Shown here piece by piece: positions 23,998-37,389 of a DNA stretch of 64,000 bases. The DNA lies in the NCBI GenBank assembly GCA_021234155.1, contig JAJEKV010000191.1, positions 1 to 64,000 on the forward strand. Direction: 5' to 3'. The translations under genes were made by a program, and so were the position numbers. The DNA comes from Isoetes taiwanensis (Eukaryota > Streptophyta > Lycopodiopsida > Isoetales > Isoetaceae). The notes beneath the pieces are model-generated. The model made no database searches. It worked only from the letters and a program-made list of their open reading frames with translations, and was not told the origin of the DNA. The number at the start of each line of letters is the position of its first letter. Position 1 is the stretch's first letter.

Positions 23998-26900
23998 TTA
24001 ATACTCGTTTAAGTTAGTTGCTTGAGGTTTTGTGCGTTCAGCTTTCTTCTTACTACGCCAAAGCAAACGAATGGGAGTTCCAGCAAACCCTATATTTTGC
24101 CTAAGTTGCTTCTCCATGTACCGTCTATATTCTTCTGGGAACAACTTGGAATCATTGACAAAGAAGACGAATGTTGGTGGACGAATTGCAGCCTGCAAGG
24201 AAATAACAAATGGGCAGAGTTATTAAAGCTCAAACAAGCTTGTTTAATTTTATGCAATAATTTCCAACATTATAATTGACTTTGCTAATACAACTCTGGA
24301 TGAATCAGGGTATGGTGTAGACCTGTGTTCCAAAGTAGATGCGGCCCTTTTTACCACCATTTAGAGTTGGGGGCTGCCTAAGTGACATGGCATCTTGAAT
24401 AACTTGATTCAATACTGAAGTGTTCAACCTTTTACACCGTTCCTTCCCAACATTTGTTGCAACCTCTAAAATCCTGCAGTTGAAATGGGGAAGAGTTACT
24501 TTTCACTTTGTAATACTACGAGAAACAAAGATACAGATACAAACTTTTTGATTCTTTGTCCGCTTGTTGCAGACGTATATACAATAGGTGCCCATTTTAG
24601 CACCCGAAGTTTCTCTCGCACATCCTGTTCATAGTAAAGGGTTGTCTTATTGTTTTTCTCAGGGATTGTGTCCCACTTATTCACCACAATTATGCATGCT
24701 TTGCCCTCGCTTTCTATCCTTTCTGCCAACCTGTAGTCCTAATACAACCACCTTGAATCAGACATTCAAAATGCTAAAGAGTCAACATCAAACTGCAAAA
24801 TCGAGTACTGTTTTTGGTTCAATGCAGTCTTTTACTCTCAGCCTGATAGATTGTAGTATGGATAGATCACGCTACCATAAACAGCAAAATTGAAGCTATT
24901 CTATAAAACCTCAATAAGAGGAAAGGATCTTGCAAAATGAGGCCAAAATGAAATACTTCCATTTTAATTTTAGCCACACATTTGAAATACAACCAAACTG
25001 AACCATTATACACATAATGACAAGTCAGCAATTTTTTTACCTGTTCCGTTGCACAGTCCATGGCATCTATCACTAATGCCACTACATCTGCCCCTGCGAA
25101 TTGCCGAAATGCACTATTAATAGATAATGACTCGGTTTTACTTCCAGCAGCCGCTACAGCAGCCCTTCTCCTGATACCAGCAGTATCTATAAGTTTATAC
25201 TTCTGAAAGCAGACAAACCCCAAGAATCAGAAGTCTGTCATTTTGCTCACGCTTCATAATCAACTTTGTAAATTGCTCCTACTCATGCTGGAAGAACATC
25301 CCACATAAATGTGCAGCATAGATTTATAGACGCTTATTGTGAAAGTATAAGCTTGAGTCAATGACACTGAAACCAAGTCAATAGATGACTTTTTTGAAGA
25401 CTACTACTCAATATCATTCTTTCAACTGGATAACTTTAGTCCATAAACAAATCTTAGCAAGAACAGGAAGTACCTGACCATCAGGTCCAGTCACATCTGT
25501 ATCAATAGCGTCACGAGTGGTTCCACTGATGGGACTGACAATGGTCCTTTTCTCACCAACAAGAGCATTAAGGATGCTGCTTTTACCAACATTAGGCCTG
25601 CCGATGATTGCTATGGCAAGTTGTCTTCCTTCTGCTCCATTGGCTATTTCCTGAGGTGAGACAAGCCAAAAGGATGTGCAGAATTATATTTTCACATTAG
25701 CATCAACTAAATTGAGGATTCATTGCTCTATCAGTTTGAAATAATTTTTGTTACAAACATCTCAACAGGTGTTTCTAGCTGCCATCTTTCTGTTGCATCT
25801 TTAACCTTTAGACAAATGCTCCTGTGGCTAAACATGGCTAACAGTTTTACCATCCAATGCTTCTTGGTGGTGAACAATCTGAAGTTTTCTACTGAGGTCA
25901 CTAAGAATCCATAATAGTGACTTGTAATCAGGAAAAAATAACTAGTATAAAGATGCCAAAAAATAAAAAACAGAGAGTATAAGTGCCTATAGTACCTGAG
26001 GTAATAGAAGACCAGCACAGGCACTATCAAGTAGATCTCCTATTCCAGTGCCAGATATAGCAGAAACGGGTAATGGAGAAAACCTGATTTTAAAACAATT
26101 GGTTTTCTTTCTTCACATAATACAAAAAGCAAGCAAAATACGAGACATTTGACTGCCAAACAACTAGATCACTGACTTGCTATTGGGCATGCAAGTTATT
26201 TTGTAACAATTTAATCCGCATCCATCTTGCCAATTATGGATTACTTCAGGGTGATATGCGATGGAAAAAACTGGTAAGGCATAGAACATACAAGATAAAG
26301 AAAATTACCCAAGGGACCAAAACTCTGCAGTTTGCAGGAGCCCTTTCTTTGGTGACTCGCATTTATTGACAGCAAGTACTATATGCTTGTTGGAATGTTT
26401 TCTTCCTAAGCCAATCTGCTATGTCATTGTCAGCTGCTGTTACTCCTGCCTGTCAAATAAATTTGCATTGTTAATTTAAAGGTCTAGACTTTTTTTTGTA
26501 AAGGTAACAATGTTATGGCAAAAGGCTAACAAGATAAACGGACATTATTACCTGTCCATCCACCACAAATATTATAACAGATGCCTCTGCAACAGCGAAG
26601 CAGCTTGCTGCTCGATCATTGCAGGAAGTCCTGCAGCAAGAGCCTCTCTTGTTTGCAAGCTCAACGCCCATGGATCCTCCACCATAAGTTACTGCAATAC
26701 CATCTGATGGTGCACCACTTGTAGCAGGGATAGTCAACACACCACCAGTGTCCACCAGCATAAATTCTTTTTTTCTTCATAATAAGCTCTTGTATACAAT
26801 CTATCTCGAAAATAGCGCCAGGTTCATCGAGCACAATAGCAACCTTCTTCTGCACATCTTAAATAAATTCAGACATTGTAATGTTCAACTGACAGGCACT

Positions 26901-27646
26901 ATATCAGACATACTTCAGCAATCCGATTGAATAGAGCAGATTTTCCAACATTAGGCCTCCCTACTATCGCAATCTTTGGAAGTAAATAATCTGGAACCTG
27001 CATGGTAAAATAATTAGTAATTTGATCATGCTCAGATAATTGCCAAAGTAGTGGAAGTTATCAAGAACCTGGTCTTCAGAAGATATCTGCTGCCTTCTTT
27101 TCCCTCTTAAGCTTTGTTCAGAAGCTTCGTCATCAAGCTCATCTGTTATACGATGAACAACGATATCAGTGATATCAGTAATCATAATAATGTCAGCCAC
27201 TATATGGCATTAAGCTTCATAAACTTGTTTCAGCAAGCCTCAGTGTTGAATGCAAATGAAGTAGGAATGCTAGTAAATACCTAATTGTTCAACTACAAGA
27301 ATACTCATGACCGGAAGAAAAATAATAATTCCAACATTTTAAAATCAAATTCACCTGAAGAAAACGTTTGATCAGCGTCGTCAAAATCCTCTTCAGTAAA
27401 TAAGACATCATCATCCACTTCTTGAGACATTTCAACATCCTGGACTTGAATTTTGGTACTGGCTTGCACATTCAGAGTCTCAGGTTTAAGAGCCGTGTAG
27501 GCTATGCTGGACCGAAATCCCAGTGGAAGATTACATGCCATTTTAAAGTGGAAATGCGAATCGGGAGAAAGTGAAGGATTAGATATATGGTGGTACAAAC
27601 TGCTCCAGGCTGCCGGACTTATGGCAACGGCCATGGAGCTCGCCAT
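23998..27646 (-). CDS. DER: Der/EngA-type double Era-like GTPase, nuclear gene with predicted organelle targeting
   Basis: Eleven-exon gene for a tandem-G-domain GTPase of the bacterial Der (EngA) family, which helps large-ribosomal-subunit assembly; plant versions act in organelles. Exons (minus): 27355-27646, 27069-27142, 26914-26997, 26552-26849, 26309-26449, 25996-26083, 25474-25650, 25041-25202, 24545-24738, 24323-24473, 23998-24192; about 618 residues, the usual size. Visible in order: Ser/Ala-rich N-terminus (possible transit peptide) and acidic linker; G1 [29 protein letters not shown] (G3); VNKCE (G4); second domain G1 [22 protein letters not shown] (G2), DTAGIRRR (G3), VVNKWD (G4); KH-like end APIVYTSA, then [20 protein letters not shown] and GFAGTPIRL. 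Frame breaks: T7 run at 26768-26774 (plus strand) where five are expected, near 26810, 26595-26655, T4 at 26398-26401. A compensating indel pair in exon 8 gives QFAGADVV. Splice sites are all canonical, so residual sequence error is likelier than a pseudogene. Confidence 0.92.
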
Positions 27647-27735
27647 GGCTAACGTAGAAAGGTTTTAGCCGAGGTTATATTTATTCCACTGTATTAAGTT
27701 TGTGGGATAAAGTTTGCACAAATTAGATATTAGGG
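27647..27735 (-). promoter_or_regulatory. Short unique 5' flank of the Der gene
   Basis: Only about 90 bp of non-satellite DNA lie between the Der start codon and the first satellite fragment. The stretch is AT-rich, and no clear TATA box can be assigned. Core promoter elements therefore either lie in this short piece or within satellite DNA. Confidence 0.4.
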
Positions 27736-27842
27736 TATTTAAACCTCGGTTCTCGGAGATTCTACAAAATCCAACCAGTCCCAACCGCTGGATCGAGAGG
27801 TTATTTCGCATAACCTCTCGAATATCCCCTTTCAAGTATATG
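27736..27842 (+). repeat. Isolated satellite fragment next to the Der gene
   Basis: TTTAAACCTCGG through TCAAGTATAT matches about 105 bp of the satellite unit, including the GAGAGGTTAT/ATAACCTCTC hairpin. It carries the variant 'CAAAATCCAACCAG...CCCAACCGCTGG', which is also seen in the unusually short unit at 57595-57640. The following 150 bp (27843-27990) are not satellite. Confidence 0.8.
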
Positions 27843-27989
27843 TCTTATTATTCACCTATATATTTTTTACAGGGTTTATACCTTTTGTTTTAAGATTGAA
27901 TATGAACCATTGATCTCCGGCATATGGAGCATCATGCTAAATCAATGGCTGACAAATTTTGGCTTGTAAAATCGTATGAAAAACACAAA

Positions 27990-28800
27990 GGTCCTTGTAA
28001 AACCCTCCACCATAGCCGCCACAATATGGGAAAAGGTATGGGCTAAAAAACCATGGTTTTGACAAACTTTTGGAGATCCCTATTCTCGCTCACCGGGAAG
28101 CAATGGAAGACTCCAGGTCCATGCAAACCCGGGAATGATGGAACCCTTCCCTGCTTCCTTCGAGGCATGGAATATTTTGGTTCTTGACTTTTGGTTCTCA
28201 AACTTAAGACATAGCGAGGGCAAACTTCCATTTCCTAAATACCGACCACGGAGAAAGGAACCTCCACTTTAGAGCTCAAGAGACCCGAAATTCAAAGGCT
28301 CGGGGAACCGCGAATTTACCTCAAATTTAAAATTCCTTAAAAACAATCTTTGGATTAACTTTTACGGCGAAATGTAGCTCATTGGATCCACGAACGTGCC
28401 AAACTCTCCAACAAAGGGTTGGATCAATGTGTTTGTTTGCCAACTACAATGCGGGGAATATGAAGAGCCAAGCATTTACCCTTGGTTTGTTTATCAAGAT
28501 CCCGTGATATTATGAAGAGCCATGCATTGGTTTCAACTTGCCCTTTCCATCGCTCCGGTTCTTCTAAAAAGCCTCGAAGCTAAAAGCAAGTTGTGACAAA
28601 CCCTATCCGCCCACATTTTAGCACGTCAAAATTCCTCTACAATGAACTTGCAAACACATTAAAATTAGAAACTAGACCACTAAATGGAAACAACCCCTTT
28701 TTGCTCAAACCTCCAAAATATACCATTTTTTATACAAACGGTCCTCAAAATCATAGTCCTAACCACTCGATTCCCAAATACCAAACAAAAATCGCAGAAG
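27990..28800 (+). repeat. Degenerate edge copy of the satellite
   Basis: Fragments of the unit are recognisable in the right order but strongly decayed: GTATGAAAAACACAAA (27974), CCATAGCCG, TTTTGGAGA, TTTGGTTCTTGACTT, TTCAAAGGCTCG, AAAATTCCTTAAAA, GGGTTGGATCAATGTGTTTG, and TTTACCCTTGGTTTGTTTATC. Higher divergence at the edge of an array is typical, because homogenisation works best in the interior. Confidence 0.75.
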
Positions 28801-31800
28801 TTTATCCCCTTTCAAGTATATTCGGTGATTATCGTAATAACTTCCGGATATTCGACCTTCACGATACCTTCAAGCCACCATAGCGCCGCAAGACATAGAT
28901 TACGTGGGCGTTTCGAGTGCGGATCGATGCTTATCAAAAAAATGAAGCCTTGTATCATAGTATGAAAAACACAAACATTGACCTCCTACCATGGCAGACC
29001 ATTCATGCGGAAAAGCCTTTTTAGAGCTAAAAATAATACGGTTTTGCAACCAAACTTTTGGAGAGCTATTAGGCATTAGATGGAATATTTTGGAGTCCAT
29101 GCAAACTCACGAATGATGGAATTACTTCTCCCGCTTCCTTTCGAGGCATAATCACTTTGCTTTTGGTGATTTGGTTCTTGACTTAAGACATAGCGAGCTT
29201 TTAATTGACCCGCTTAATACCAAGGCCCGAGAAAGGAAGGGAGTTTGGAAACAAGAAAGCCGAATTCAAAGGCTCGGGAACCGCAGGTTACCTCAAATTT
29301 AAAATTCCTTAAAAGAAATTTGGATTCTGTTTTTCGGCGAAGAAGCCATAACTTCTGAGATGGTAGCGAGAGGAGAAGGAAGGGTTGGATTTAATGTGTT
29401 TATGATCTTGATTCGTCTACAATGCGGGAAGTCTGCTCCTCCAAGCATTTACCCTTGGTTTGTTTATCAAGATCCACAATTATTCAAGAAGAGCATGCAT
29501 TAGATTTGCCTTGCCCTTTACATCCGGTTAAGGTTCTTCTATGAATAGGCGAGTGTGACAAAGCTATGAAGGAGGTCAAGGCGTGACAAAGGAACCTCCT
29601 CCGCGTGTCGCCAGGTTTTAGGAGAGGTCCAACCTTCCCTTATCGGGATTCATGTTAACATAAACCGCCCTCGGATTCCTCCCGGTCGACCATTGGATCG
29701 AGGTTATTTGCCATAACCCGCCATGAGAGGAGGGTTAACCTCCTCTTCACACCATTGGTTACGTTATCTTAAACCTACATCTCCGGAGATTCTACAAATC
29801 CAACCAGTCCGGCCGTTGGATCGGAGAGGTTATTCGCGCATAACCTCTCGAATATTATCTTTTCAAGTATATTGGTGATTATTGTAATAACTTCGGGATA
29901 TATGAAGAACCTTACCTTCATGTTTTGCCTTAGCACGCTTTAGCCCGCCCAACCACGGCTTCTGGGCGTTTCGAGTGCGGGTATGATGCTTATCAAAATG
30001 AAGCCTTGTATCATAGTATGAAAAACACAAACACCGCCGACCTCCTACCATAGCCGACCATTCATGCCGAGAAAAGCCTTTTTTAGGGCTAAAAATAATA
30101 TCTGATTTTACATCCAAACTTTTGGAGAGCTATTAGGCATTAGATGGAATATTTTGGAGTCCATGCAAACTCTAATGACGGAATTACTTCTCTGCTTCCT
30201 TTCGGAGGCATACTCAATCAACTTTTGGTGATTTGGTTCTTGACTTAAGACATAGCGGGGCTTTTTTTATTGACTTAATCCAAGGCCATGAGAGAGGATG
30301 GGAATTTGGAAACAAGGAGTCGAATTCAAAGGGCCAAAGAAGAACCGATTTAAGCTCCAAAATTAAAATTCCTTATAAGAAAATTTGGATTCTGTTTTTC
30401 GGCGAAGAAGCCATAAATGTAAGGCATGAGAGAGAGAAGAAGGAAGGGTTGGATTTAATGTGTTTATGATCTTGATTTGTCTACAATGCGGGAAGTCTGC
30501 TCCTCCGGGCATTACCATTGGTTTTGTTTATCAAGATCTACAATATTCAAGAAGAGCGGGCATGGCAACGACCCGTTTGCCTTGCCCTTTAAATCGAGTT
30601 CGGTTCTTCTTCTATGAAGCTATGAAGCAAAGTGTGACAAAAGAACCTCCTCGGAGTTGAGGTTTATGGAGGTCAACCTCCCTCTTCGTGGAGTCATGGC
30701 AACATAACACCTTTCGGCCTCCTACCGTGGGTTATCTGCCATTTTAGAGCTTCGAGGAGTTAACCTCCTCTTCACAACATTGGTTACGTTATCTTAAACC
30801 CGGCTCCTCGGAGATTCTACAAATCCAACCAGTCCGGCCGTTGGATCCGAGAGGTTATTTCCAAAGCATAACCCTCGAATATGCGGTTATTTGCCATGAC
30901 CGTTGGAGAGGGAGGGTTAACCTCCTCTTCACAACATTGGTTCACGTTATCTTAAACCTCGCTCCTCGGAGATTCTACAAATCCAACCCGGTCCGATAAA
31001 GGCCATTGGATCGGAGAGGTTATTTTCGCATAACCTCTCGAATATTCCCTTTTCAAGTATATTGGTGATTATTGTAATAACTTCCGGATATTTGTTGATG
31101 AAGAATATTATTACCTTCATGTTTTGCCTTAGCCGCCATAGCCGCCCGCTGCGGCTTCTCACGGGCGTTTCGTGGTGCGAGTTTGATGCTTATCCAAAGC
31201 GAAGCCTTGTATCATAGTATGAAAAACACAAACAACGCCCGACCTCCTACCATAGCCGACCATTCATGCTTTGGAAAAGCCTTTTTAGAGCTAAAAATAA
31301 TACGGTTTTCGTCCAAACTTTTGGAGAGCTATTAGGCATTAGATGGAATATTTTGGAGTCCATACAAACTCTGAATGACGGAATTACTTCTCTGCTTCCT
31401 TTCGGAGGCATACTCACCGCTTTTGGTGATTTGGTTCTTGACTTAAGACATAGAAGGTTTTAACAGCCGACTTAATACCAAGGCCATGAGAAAGGATGGG
31501 AATTTGGAAATAAAGGGGCGAATTCAAAGGCTCGGAACCGCATTTAGCTCCAAAATTAAAATTCCTTAAAAAATTTGGATTCTCTGTTTTGCGAAGAAGC
31601 CATAAAATCAGAGGCGTGCTTGAGAGGAGAAGGAAGGGTTGGATTTAATGTGTTTATGATGCAGATTCATCTACAATGGAAGTCTACTTCTCCAAGCATT
31701 TACCCTTGGTTTGTTTATCAAGATCCACAATTATTCAAGAAGAGCATGCATTAGGCGCCTTGCCCTTTACATCCGATTCGGTTCTTCTATGAAGCTATGA

Positions 31801-34800
31801 AGCTATGAAGCGAGTGTGATAAAGGAACCTCCTCGAATCGAGGTTTAAGGGAGGTCAACCTTCCTTTATCGCGGGTCATGGCAACATAACCCGTTCGGCC
31901 TCCCGACCTCGTGTGTTATTTGCTATAACCCGCTCGAGGCGAGGGTTAACCTCCTCTTCACACCATTGGTTACGTTATCTTAAACCTCATTTCCTCGGAG
32001 ATTCTACAAATCCAACCAGTCCCGACCATTGGATCGAGAGAGGTTATTTAGATAACCTCTCGAATATCCCTTTTCAAGTATATTCGGTGATTATTGTAAT
32101 AACTTCACGGATATTTGTTAACCGAAGAATATTCGATTACCTTCATGTTTTGCCTTAGCCGCCATAGCACAGCTGCCGCGGCTTCTCACGGGCGTTTCCG
32201 TGGTGCGAGTCCGATGCTTATCCAAAGCGAAGCCTTGTATCATAGTATGAAAAACACAAACACCGCCGACCTCCTACCATAGCCAGGCCAGTTCATGCGA
32301 GAAAAGCCTTTTTAGAGCTAAAAAAATACGGTTTTGCGTCCAAACTTTTGGAGAGCTATTAGGCATCGGATGGAATATTTTGGAGTCCATGCAAACTCCT
32401 GAATGGCGGAATTACTTCGGCTTCCTTTCGGAGGCACAATCTTTGCTTTTGGTGATTTGGTTCTTGACTTAAGACATAGCGGGCTTTAAGCAGTCAAACT
32501 TAATGCCAAGGCCATGAGAAAGGATGGGGAATTTGGAAATAAGGGCGAATTCAAAGGCTCGGGGGCCGGATTTAGCTCAAAATTAAAATTCCTTAAAAGA
32601 AAGCTGGATTCTCTGTTTTACGGCGAAGAAGGCATAAATCACGAGGGTGTAGCTTGAGAGGAGAAGGAAGGGTTGGATTTAGTGTGTTTATGATCTGATT
32701 CATCTACAATGCGGGAAGTCACGCTTCTCAAGCATTTACCCTTGGTTTGTTTATCAAGATCCACAATATTCAAGAAGAGCATGCATTGGTGCCTTGCCCT
32801 TTACATCGATTCAGGTTCTTCTATGAAATTTGTGAAGCTATGAAGCAGAGTGTGATAAAGGAACCTCCTCGGATCGAGGTTTAAGGGAGGTCAACCTTCC
32901 TCTATCGCGGGTCATGGCAACATAACCCGCTCGGCCTCCCGACCTCGCGTGTTATTTGCTATAACCCGCTCGAGACGAGGGTTAACCTCCTCTTCACACC
33001 ATTGGTTACGTTATCTTAAACCTCGGTCCTCGGAGATTCTACAAATCCAACCAGGTGGATCCGACCGTTGTTGGATCTGGAGAGGTTACCTCTCTTTTTG
33101 CATAACCTCTCGAATATTACTTTTTCAAGTATATTCGAGTGATTATCGTAATAACTTCCGGGATATTGATACCTTCACATTCATGCGCCTTAGCGCCATA
33201 GCACGCGCTACAACGGCTTCGTGGGCGTTTCGTGGTGCGGGTCGATGCTTATCCAAAACGAAGCCTTGTATCATAGTATGAAAAACACAAACACCGCCAG
33301 CCTCCTACCATAGCCGACCGTTCATGCCAGAAAAGCCTTTTTTAGAGCTAAAAATAATACAGTTTTGCATCCAAACTTTTGGAGAGCTATTCCGGCATTA
33401 GATGGAATATTTTGGAGTCCATGCAAACTCTGAATGCCGGAATTACTTCTCTGCTTCCTTTCGGAGAGGCATACTCACCGCTTTTGGTCATTTGGTTCTT
33501 GACTTAAGACATAGCGGGCTTTTAACAGCCAGCTTAATTCCAAGGCCCACGAGAGAGGCAAGGGAATTTGGAAACAAAGGAGTCGAATTCAAAGGCCGAG
33601 CAAGCCATGATTTAAGCTCCCAAAATTAAAATTCCTTATAAGAAAGCTGGATTCTCGTTTTGGCGAAGAAGCCATAAACTTGCAGAGGCGTGCTAGCAGG
33701 AGGAGAAGGAAGGGTTGGATTTAATGTGTTTATGATGCAGATTTGTCTACAATGCGGGGAAGTATGCTCCAAGCATTTACCATTGGTTTGTTTATCAAGA
33801 TCCACAATATTCAAGAAGAGCATGCATCGGGCGCCTTGCCCTTTAAATCGGTTCGGTTCTTCTATGAAGCTGTGGAAGCTATGAAACAAAGTGTGACAAA
33901 AGAACCTCCTCGGATCGAGGTTTTAGCGGGAGTCAACCCTCCACTCGCGGGTCATGACAACATAACTTTTTCGGCCTCCGGCCGCGGCGGGTTATCTGCC
34001 ATCACCGCTTCGAGATGAGGCTTAACCTCCTCTTCACAACATTGGTTACGTTATCTTAAACCTGGCTCCTGGAGATTCTACAAATCCAACCCGGTCCCGA
34101 GATTTGGATCCGGATAGGTTATTTCGCATATAACCTCGAATATGTGGGTTATTTGCCATGACCCGTGAGAGGGAGGGTAAACCTCCTCTTCACAACATTG
34201 GTTACGTTATCTTAAACCCTCGGCTCCTCGAAGATTCTACAAATCCAACCGGTCCGTGGTTGGATCCAGAGAGGTTATTTCAAGCATAACCTCTCGAATA
34301 TTCCCTTTCAAGTATATTGGTGATTATTGTAATAACTTCCGGATATTTGTTGGCGAAGAATATTAGTACCTTCATGTTTTGCCTTAGCCCCATAGCACCG
34401 CAACCACGGCTTCTCCGGATGTCTCGAGTGCGAGTCGATGCTTATCCAAAAGCGAAGCCTTGTATCATAGTATGAAAAACACAAACACCGCCCCCTCTAT
34501 CATAGCCGGCCCGTTCATGCCGGAAAAGCCTTTTTAGAGCTAAAAAAATAATACGATTTTGCATCCAAACTTTTGAGCGGCTATTCCGGCATTAGATGGA
34601 ATATTTTGGAGTCCATGCAAACTCTGAATGACGAAATTATTTTCTGCTTCCTTTCGGAAGCATACTCACTGCTTTTGGTGATTTGGTTCTTGACTTAAGA
34701 CATAGCGAGGCTTTTGTTATTGACTTAATTCCAAGGCCACGAGGAGGGGGAATTTGGAAACAAAGGAGTCGGAATTCAAAGGCCCGGCAACGATTTAAGC

Positions 34801-35286
34801 GCCAAAATTAAAATTCCTTATAAGAAAATTTGGATTCTACGTTTTTCGGCGGAAGAAGCCATAGCAGAGGCGAGTGCAGAGGAGAAGGAAGGGTTGGATT
34901 TAATGTGTTTATGATGCGATTTGTCTACAATGCGGGAAGTACGCTCCTCCAAGCATTTACCATTGGTTCATTTATCAAGATCCACAATATTCAAGAAGAG
35001 CGGGCATCGCGCCTTGCCCGCTAAATCCGGTTCAGTTCTTCTATGAAGGCGTGAAGCTATGAAGCAAAGCGTGACAAAAAGAACCCCTCGGATCGAGGTT
35101 TAAGGGGAGGTCAACCCTCCACTCTCGGGGTCATGGCAACATAACACTTTCACCGGCCTCCCACGCGGAAGTTATCTGCCATCACCCCTTCGAGATGAGC
35201 TTAACCTCCTCTTCACAACATTGGTTCACGTTATCTTAAACCTCGCTCCTGGGAGATTCTACAAATCAACCGGTCGGCCGTTTGGA
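28801..35286 (+). repeat. Satellite array, left block
   Basis: Tandem units located by the marker GAAGCCTTGTATCATAG at 28944, 30000, 31201, 32229, 33260 and 34454. Intervals are 1056, 1201, 1028, 1031 and 1194 bp, so two unit lengths are mixed. The long units contain a second copy of a ~156-bp segment (CACAACATTGGTTACG to GAGGGTTAACC). Well-kept parts include AAAATTAAAATTCCTTA, GGGTTGGATTTAATGTG and GGTGATTTGGTTCTTGACTT. The block is interrupted at 35286 by the gypsy 5' LTR. I do not recognise the satellite as rDNA, telomeric, or any named family. Confidence 0.92.
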
Positions 35287-36921
35287 TGCGGCCGGTCGAG
35301 GGAATATACGCCATAAATCGTATATTCACGGATCCGTCACCATACAAGAATCTATCTTCATAGCCTTGTATACCATAGATTGTGGCACTAGGGGGCATGG
35401 CTAAGTTATTCTCATAGCTTAGCCAACCATAGGTTAAGCCATTATCCATGTGGCCTTAACCTATTGGGGGCACCGCCACCGCAGGGACTCACCGATTGGT
35501 GCCCGTGGCATCCTAGGTGGACCCTAACTTATATAGGCATAAACCCTAACCCTAGACCTCCTTTCCGGCCCTAGCACCCGAGAGACTCACCTACTTGTTG
35601 AAACCCCGTTTGAACATGGCTCGTTAATGGCATAGGGCTGGAGCGGCCAGCGAGGTAGACCCGATTCTTGGAGGAGGAGCGGCGCCTTGTGAGTGAAGAC
35701 TATGGGGCCCGGATCCGGAGGGAGAGCATGGGAGGCGGTATGTAGGATAGTAGTTGTGATAGCTCATGCGGAATTAGCAATCCGGATGTGCTAGTATTTT
35801 GTATCTAGAGTAGAGCCATCCTAGAACCCATATTCAACATCTTGAACCCTAATCAAGGAACCCTAACTATTAGTTGGTTGTATGATTAGGTTAAGATGTT
35901 CTTCTTATGATTATTCTCATGATGATTATGTGATGATGGTTGATCATGTTTGCTCCTCTTGTATTGGGGCCGGGGGTAGAGACCTAGAGCCATATGTAGT
36001 ATGCTCCTAGAGTAGATCCCTTAGTTCTGTTAGATCCTGACACATTGCATAGGAGCCCACCGGGCTATTGAGGCTATGATATGACTCAGCACGAGATACT
36101 TGAGGGGCTAGAGGGAAAGTGGAGGAGGATCCCCGCCGAGTGGGGGGCTTAGGGGGATCCCATAGTGGGCTAGGCCTATGGTGGGTCACCCGTGTGGGCC
36201 GAGCATGGGTGGACACCTCTGGGGCAATGGTGTTGCCCGCCTCCCAGAGCTGCAAGGGAAGGCTTGGCTCTCGTTTTGGGGGTTCAGTCGGGTACGAATA
36301 GGTGTGTCGCCGCGATTCTCTAGCCGCCCACGGCACCTCTAGATCACGGGAAGGGGAGATGCAGCCCTTCCTCGCCTCATCCGGACCGAGGAGATGCGGC
36401 CTGGGTAGTCCCGATGGGTGATACCATGGGATTGCGTTTCGGAAGGCTAGAGTCTGTCGTGAGCCTGATCTAGCCCATCGCAAAGTATGCAGGGAGGGGC
36501 GGGATGGAGTGGTCAACCCTAGCCATTGTTCTATGCCAGCCACCGCCATTGCCATGACTCGGTCAGTGCTCTATCTTGAGGCCAGGCAGCGGTCGATCCA
36601 CCCTCCTTATGAGTGCGAGCAGGGGTAGGAGCTCTCTGTTTTATGGTTGGTGATTATCATCTATGTATTGGTTTATAATGCGATGCACTACCCTCCGAGG
36701 TAGTATTTGTGTATGTTTTATGCTAGTTCTCGGCGTGTTATCGCCATTTGTTATAAGACCCATAGGGGAAGAGTGGCGCCAAAGACACCTTAAGTATTCC
36801 CTCCCGCACTAGGAGTTACCTCGAGAGTGCGGGGGGTAGAAGAAAGCCCCCATCACGGTGTCGAGCGGATGGGGGATTTCCTGGGTATCTGGTGGCCCGT
36901 ATGTTTAGCGGGGGCGTCACA
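35287..36921 (+). mobile_element. 5' LTR of the complete gypsy element (1635 bp)
   Basis: Starts TGCGGCCGGTCGAGG, where the 3' LTR reads TGTGGCCGGTCGAGG, and ends GGGGGCGTCACA before the primer-binding site. Shares with the 3' LTR, in order, ATAGATTGTGGCACTAGG (35379), CATAAACCCTAACCCTAGAC, TGTATGATTAGGTTAAGATG, GAGCATGGGTGGA and GTAGTATTTGTGTATGTT. The 182-codon minus-strand open frame inside (36007-36555) lies wholly in the LTR and is not a gene. Confidence 0.9.
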
Positions 36922-36922
36922 A

Positions 36923-36934
36923 TGGTATCAGAGG
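36923..36934 (+). other. Primer-binding site complementary to initiator Met-tRNA
   Basis: TGGTATCAGAGG follows the LTR end by one base. TGGTATCAGAGC is the standard primer site of plant LTR retrotransposons that use tRNA-iMet; only the last base differs. It fixes the 5' LTR boundary and the plus orientation. Confidence 0.9.
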
Positions 36935-37389
36935 CGATGTTCTTGGTTGACCAAGAACTAGCACTGACCATAACCATGAAGTAGTCTAACAGGCCTATAG
37001 GGGTGTGGAATAAACATTCCACCATCGAACAGCGAAAATGGGGAAAATTTTTTTCTCCTAGGTAGTGGGTCGGGAATTAAGCTAAGTGTTAGACGAAGAT
37101 TTGAGAGAGGCAAACGAATTTCTAGTAAATTTGGAGTGAAAATTATGCATCTGCATCAAATTTCACCTAAAATGGGGTCGAAGAATCATGCCAATCAGAG
37201 GCCCGGTGAAAAATGAAAGCAAATTCATAAATTGCACCCGAACCATTAGGAAAATTCGAAAAATTAAAGATAATATCAAGTAATATAGGTTAATATATAC
37301 ATTAATAGTTAAATAATTAATAAAATATCTTGTAATTAATAAGGGGGGCTAATAAATAGGGGTAATTATGGTAGGAGAATATTCCCGAG

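Noticed and set aside
36007-36555. 182-codon minus-strand open frame
   Set aside because: It lies wholly within the gypsy 5' LTR and only a broken counterpart exists in the 3' LTR (47646-47966).
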